The position numbers and the translations under genes were made by a program. DNA of 34,679 nucleotides, from NCBI GenBank assembly GCA_000955785.1, contig JYOD01000072.1, positions 1 through 34,679 of the forward strand, given 5' to 3'. Below the pieces are notes generated by a model. The model made no database searches. It was not told the origin of the DNA and saw nothing but the letters and a program-made list of their open reading frames with translations. The DNA comes from Burkholderiaceae bacterium 16. Lineage in GTDB: Bacteria > Pseudomonadota > Gammaproteobacteria > Burkholderiales > Burkholderiaceae. Of the stretch, positions 32,236-34,679 are shown in pieces (the stretch's first letter is position 1; each line of letters starts with the position of its first letter).

Positions 32236-32738
32236 GGCGTGCCTTCCGGGGCGGTGGCCTGCCGCAGCAGCACGGCGGCGCGCCGGACCGCACGTAGGAT
32301 CTCCACATGCGTGCCGCAGCGGCAAAGGTTGAAGCGCAGTGCCTCGCGGATCTGCGCTTCGTCGGGGTCCGGGTTTTCCGCCAGCAGGGCCTTGGCGGTC
32401 ATGATCATGCCGTTCAGGCAATAGCCGCACTGCGCCGCCTGTTCGTCGATAAAGGCCTGCTGCACCGGGTCGGGCTCGCCCGGCGCGCCCAGCCCGTCGA
32501 GCGTGGTGATGGCGCGCTGCGCCACCGCTTTCACGGGGATCACGCAGGAACGCGCCGCCACGCCATCCACCAGCACCGTGCAGGCACCGCACTGCCCCAG
32601 CCCGCAGCCGTATTTAGGACCGTTGCAGGCCAGGTCGTTGCGCAGGATATAGAGCAGCGGCGTGCCGGGATCGACCTCGGCATCGAGCTGGTATGTGGTC
32701 CGGTTGACCCGGAGGCACAGGGGGCGGGGCGTGTTCAT
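32232..32738 (-). CDS. nicA: nicotinate dehydrogenase subunit A (2Fe-2S)
   Basis: Product is 168 aa, the usual size of the small iron-sulfur subunit of molybdenum hydroxylases. The plant-type cluster is bound by the CNGPKYGCGLGQCGAC motif and a later Cys, and the second cluster by CGYC and CRC near residues 100-140. It carries electrons from the molybdopterin site to the cytochrome part of NicB. It lies 83 bp after the nicC stop on the same strand, with a stable hairpin between, and its stop overlaps the nicB start. Related small subunits serve other hydroxylases; the nicC neighbour is what supports nicotinate as substrate. Confidence 0.92.
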   Translation of the reverse strand: MNTPRPLCLRVNRTTYQLDAEVDPGTPLLYILRNDLACNGPKYGCGLGQCGACTVLVDGVAARSCVIPVKAVAQRAITTLDGLGAPGEPDPVQQAFIDEQAAQCGYCLNGMIMTAKALLAENPDPDEAQIREALRFNLCRCGTHVEILRAVRRAAVLLRQATAPEGTP

Positions 32739-32775
32739 CGTGGGGCTGGGGGCGTTTTAGAACATCACTCGCGTG

Positions 32776-32802
32776 GCCGGGCGCCCGTTGGGGGCGCCCG
32801 GC
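32776..32802. promoter_or_regulatory. stable hairpin between nicC and nicA
   Basis: GCCGGGCGCCC and GGGCGCCCGGC form a perfect 11-bp stem with a 5-nt loop in the 83-bp gap. No T run follows on either strand, so an mRNA processing or stability element, giving different levels of nicC and nicAB, is more likely than a terminator. Confidence 0.5.
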
Positions 32803-32821
32803 GGTCTTGCCGGGACGTGGC

Positions 32822-33976
32822 TCAGGCTGCGACGGCCACGCGCCCGGCTTCCACCAGTGGCACGCTGAACACATCGTAACCGAAGCACCAGTCCGGGTTC
32901 TCGTTGGTGCGCAGCCACGTGTTGTTGTGCGAAACCAGTTGCACCTTGCTGGCGCGTTCGGCACGGTTGGCCTCGTACAGCGAGAAGGCGGCGCCGAAGT
33001 CCGATACGCCGGTCTGGTCCAGGCAGCGCGCCAGCATGGCGGCGTCCTCGATGGCCATCGCCGCGCCCTGTGCCATGTGCGGCTTCATCGGGTGGCAGGC
33101 ATCGCCGAGCAGCACCAGGCGGCCGCGGCTCCACACCGGCAGCGGATCGCGCTCCAGCAGCGGCCACTTGGTCACTTCCACGGTGCCTTCGATCAGCGAT
33201 TGCACGCCTTCATGCCAGCCGTCGAACGCGGCGCGCATTTCCTCGACGCTGCTGGGCAGCCAGCTCTTGCTCATGTCCCAGGTGGGCTCGGGTACACCGG
33301 TCACGTAGTAGATCTCGTCGAGCTTGCTGGTGTCGAAGTAGACCATCATGTGGCGGTCGTCGGACCACCACTTGGTGCAACGTTCGTGGGTGAAGCCTTT
33401 CACGCGCGAGATCGGGAACACGGCGCGGTGCGCCACGTAGCCCGTGTACTTGGGCGGCTCGGCGCCCAGCAGGGTTTCGCGGATGCGGGAGTTCACGCCG
33501 TCCGCGCCGATCACGATATCGGCCTCATCGACGGTGCCGTCGGCAAAGCGCAGGCGCACCACATGGCCCAGGTCTTCCACGCTGGCCAGCTTCTTGTCGA
33601 ACAGCAGCGTGCCGGGCGCCACCGCTTCGGTCAGCAGGGCATGGAAGTCGCCACGGTGCACGGTCAGGTAGCTCGCGCCATAGTGCGACAGGGCATAGTC
33701 GCCGAGCGGGATCTGCGCGATCACTTCGCCGCTTTGCCAGTCGCGGCTGTACCAGAAGTCCGGGTGGCAGCCCATGTTGTTGAGCGCATCCTCGAGGCCG
33801 ATCCTGCGCATGACCTTCATGACATTGGGCCCGACGTGGATGCCGGCGCCCAGGCGCGAAAACGCCGGCGCTTGCTCATACAGCCTGACTTGATGTCCGG
33901 CGCGCTGCAGCAGGGCGGCCGCGACCGTCCCTCCCAGTCCGGCGCCGATCACTGCGATGCGTGGTTTGCCTTGCAC
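32822..33976 (-). CDS. nicC: 6-hydroxynicotinate 3-monooxygenase
   Basis: Product is 384 aa, the NicC length. AGGAGA lies upstream of ATG 33976. The class A flavin monooxygenase features are complete: GxGxxG in VIGAGLGGTVAAALL (residues 9-23), the DG motif IVIGADGVNSRIRETL, and GDACHPMKPHMAQGAAMAIE near residue 290. NicC converts 6-hydroxynicotinate, NADH and oxygen to 2,5-dihydroxypyridine with loss of CO2. It is the first gene of the minus-strand nic unit (nicC, nicA, nicB), starting from a divergent promoter region shared with maleate isomerase. Other salicylate-hydroxylase-like enzymes are related, but the neighbours support NicC. Confidence 0.95.
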   Translation of the reverse strand: MQGKPRIAVIGAGLGGTVAAALLQRAGHQVRLYEQAPAFSRLGAGIHVGPNVMKVMRRIGLEDALNNMGCHPDFWYSRDWQSGEVIAQIPLGDYALSHYGASYLTVHRGDFHALLTEAVAPGTLLFDKKLASVEDLGHVVRLRFADGTVDEADIVIGADGVNSRIRETLLGAEPPKYTGYVAHRAVFPISRVKGFTHERCTKWWSDDRHMMVYFDTSKLDEIYYVTGVPEPTWDMSKSWLPSSVEEMRAAFDGWHEGVQSLIEGTVEVTKWPLLERDPLPVWSRGRLVLLGDACHPMKPHMAQGAAMAIEDAAMLARCLDQTGVSDFGAAFSLYEANRAERASKVQLVSHNNTWLRTNENPDWCFGYDVFSVPLVEAGRVAVAA

Positions 33977-34026
33977 GATGTTTCTCCTGGCGGTGTGATG
34001 TGGGTCTGAACAGGCCGTCTGGCCAA

Positions 34027-34066
34027 TCGATTAATCGAGTGTACACACTAGAAATTTTCTTGTAAA
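34027..34066 (-). promoter_or_regulatory. nicC promoter with palindromic operators
   Basis: On the minus strand TTTACA (34061-34066) and TACACT (34038-34043) are 17 bp apart. The -10 overlaps the palindrome GTGTACAC (34039-34046), and a second palindrome TCGATTAATCGA (34027-34038) touches it downstream. The stretch between this and the opposite promoter (34067-34216) holds no gene. Confidence 0.6.
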
Positions 34067-34216
34067 GAAATGACGTGCCACCCCTATGGAAAACCCTGAT
34101 GGCAAAAGTGACTGAGCCGATTCAATGCCCATTAGGCGTGAAAATACGCACCATTCAACGGGTTTATTCATTAAGCGGGCACTGAAATCGTGCATACTCT
34201 TCCAGTCATGGTTTTG

Positions 34217-34245
34217 TTGTGCAAATAGCGTGTGTACACTATAAT
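34217..34245 (+). promoter_or_regulatory. maleate isomerase promoter with GTGTACAC operator
   Basis: TTGTGC (34217-34222) and a perfect TATAAT (34240-34245) are 17 bp apart. GTGTACAC (34232-34239) directly abuts the -10. The 11-mer AGTGTACACAC at the nicC promoter is found here in inverted orientation. Confidence 0.65.
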
Positions 34246-34356
34246 CGTTCGCAGGCTACGGAGACCGTTGAAGGCTCCGGGCCGGCCGTGCAGGGCGTCG
34301 CCGCGAAGACGGGCGCCAGGGCGGGTGGACAGAACACATAGATGACGGAGTCGACA

Positions 34357-34679
34357 GTGCAGAAAATTTTCCGTATCGGCCAGATTGTGCCGAGCTCGAA
34401 CACCACCATGGAAACCGAGATCCCGGCGATGCTGCTGGCGCGCCAGCAGGTCCGGCCCGAGCGGTTCACCTTCCACTCCAGCCGCATGCGCATGAAGAAG
34501 GTGGTCAAGGAGGAGCTGGCGGCCATGGACGCCGAATCCGACCGCTGCGCGCTGGAACTCAGCGACGCCCGCGTCGACGTGTTGGGCTACGCCTGCCTGG
34601 TAGCGATCATGGCGATGGGCCACGGCTACCACCGCGTCTCGGAGAAGCGCCTGCAGGCCCATACCGCCGCGAATGGCGC
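34357..34679 (+). CDS. maiA: maleate isomerase (maleate cis-trans isomerase), 5' part only
   Basis: The window ends within the gene after about 107 codons; the usual length is about 250 aa. GTG 34357 is favoured because GGAG lies 6 nt upstream and the product then starts MQKIFRIGQIVPSSNTTMET, as in the family; ATG 34342 is the alternative. The motif SSNTTME and the active-site Cys in VLGYACLVAIMAMG (near residue 79) fit the Asp/Glu racemase-fold maleate isomerases. It converts maleate to fumarate, the last step of aerobic nicotinate breakdown (also named NicE). It is divergent from nicC and shares the palindromic operator. Confidence 0.93.
   Translation, partial: MQKIFRIGQIVPSSNTTMETEIPAMLLARQQVRPERFTFHSSRMRMKKVVKEELAAMDAESDRCALELSDARVDVLGYACLVAIMAMGHGYHRVSEKRLQAHTAANG

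Noticed and set aside
32236..32592. Upstream extension of nicB into nicA
   Set aside because: The frame overlaps nicA over most of its length and the ATGA coupling gives a better start at 32235.

Overview
The window is high-GC DNA with dense coding and the gene content of a betaproteobacterium of the Burkholderiales. A Cupriavidus- or Ralstonia-like genome fits best: many LysR and IclR regulators, an aerobic nicotinate pathway, and (AACTTC)-type intergenic repeats. This placement is inferred from gene content and style only. No rRNA, tRNA, CRISPR array, transposase or integrase was seen.

Left part (1-10,413). The first 1.3 kb holds a serine-hydrolase-fold protein translationally coupled to a small membrane protein, behind the tail of a truncated upstream gene. 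A DNA alkylation repair operon follows (Ada-AlkA fusion, O6-methylguanine methyltransferase, ThpR). Next are a LysE exporter with a divergent LysR regulator, a YcgR-type PilZ protein, a D-amino-acid-dehydrogenase-like flavoprotein, a frameshifted MASE2-GGDEF gene and an IclR regulator.

Middle (10,414-16,566). This contains a Burkholderiales hypothetical protein with an abrupt codon-use change, a repeat region with a 106-nt hairpin, a cupin (DUF985), a LysR/AzoR divergent pair with a clear T-N11-A box, a small secreted repeat protein, a DedA-rhodanese fusion and a lipoprotein.

Peptide operon (16,687-23,515, minus strand). Transcription order is IclR regulator, OPT-family transporter, class V PLP enzyme, peptidase E, outer-membrane porin, DUF1177 protein. 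It reads as an uncharacterised outer-membrane-to-cytoplasm route for taking up and breaking down an Asp-containing peptide or similar compound. The promoter carries an unusual triple half-site operator. This is the best candidate for an undescribed system. A large membrane-bound patatin-like protein sits between this operon's IclR and a close IclR paralogue.

Nicotinate block (27,496-34,679). NicT-like MFS transporter, NicB (triheme cytochrome c and molybdopterin fusion), NicA (2Fe-2S), NicC (6-hydroxynicotinate 3-monooxygenase) and, divergently, maleate isomerase (cut by the window end). The nicC/maleate isomerase intergenic region has two promoters, each with the same GTGTACAC palindrome at the -10 element. 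NicAB hydroxylates nicotinate, NicC makes 2,5-dihydroxypyridine, and maleate isomerase turns the final maleate into fumarate. The ring-opening steps (NicX, NicF, NicD) would lie beyond the right edge or elsewhere.
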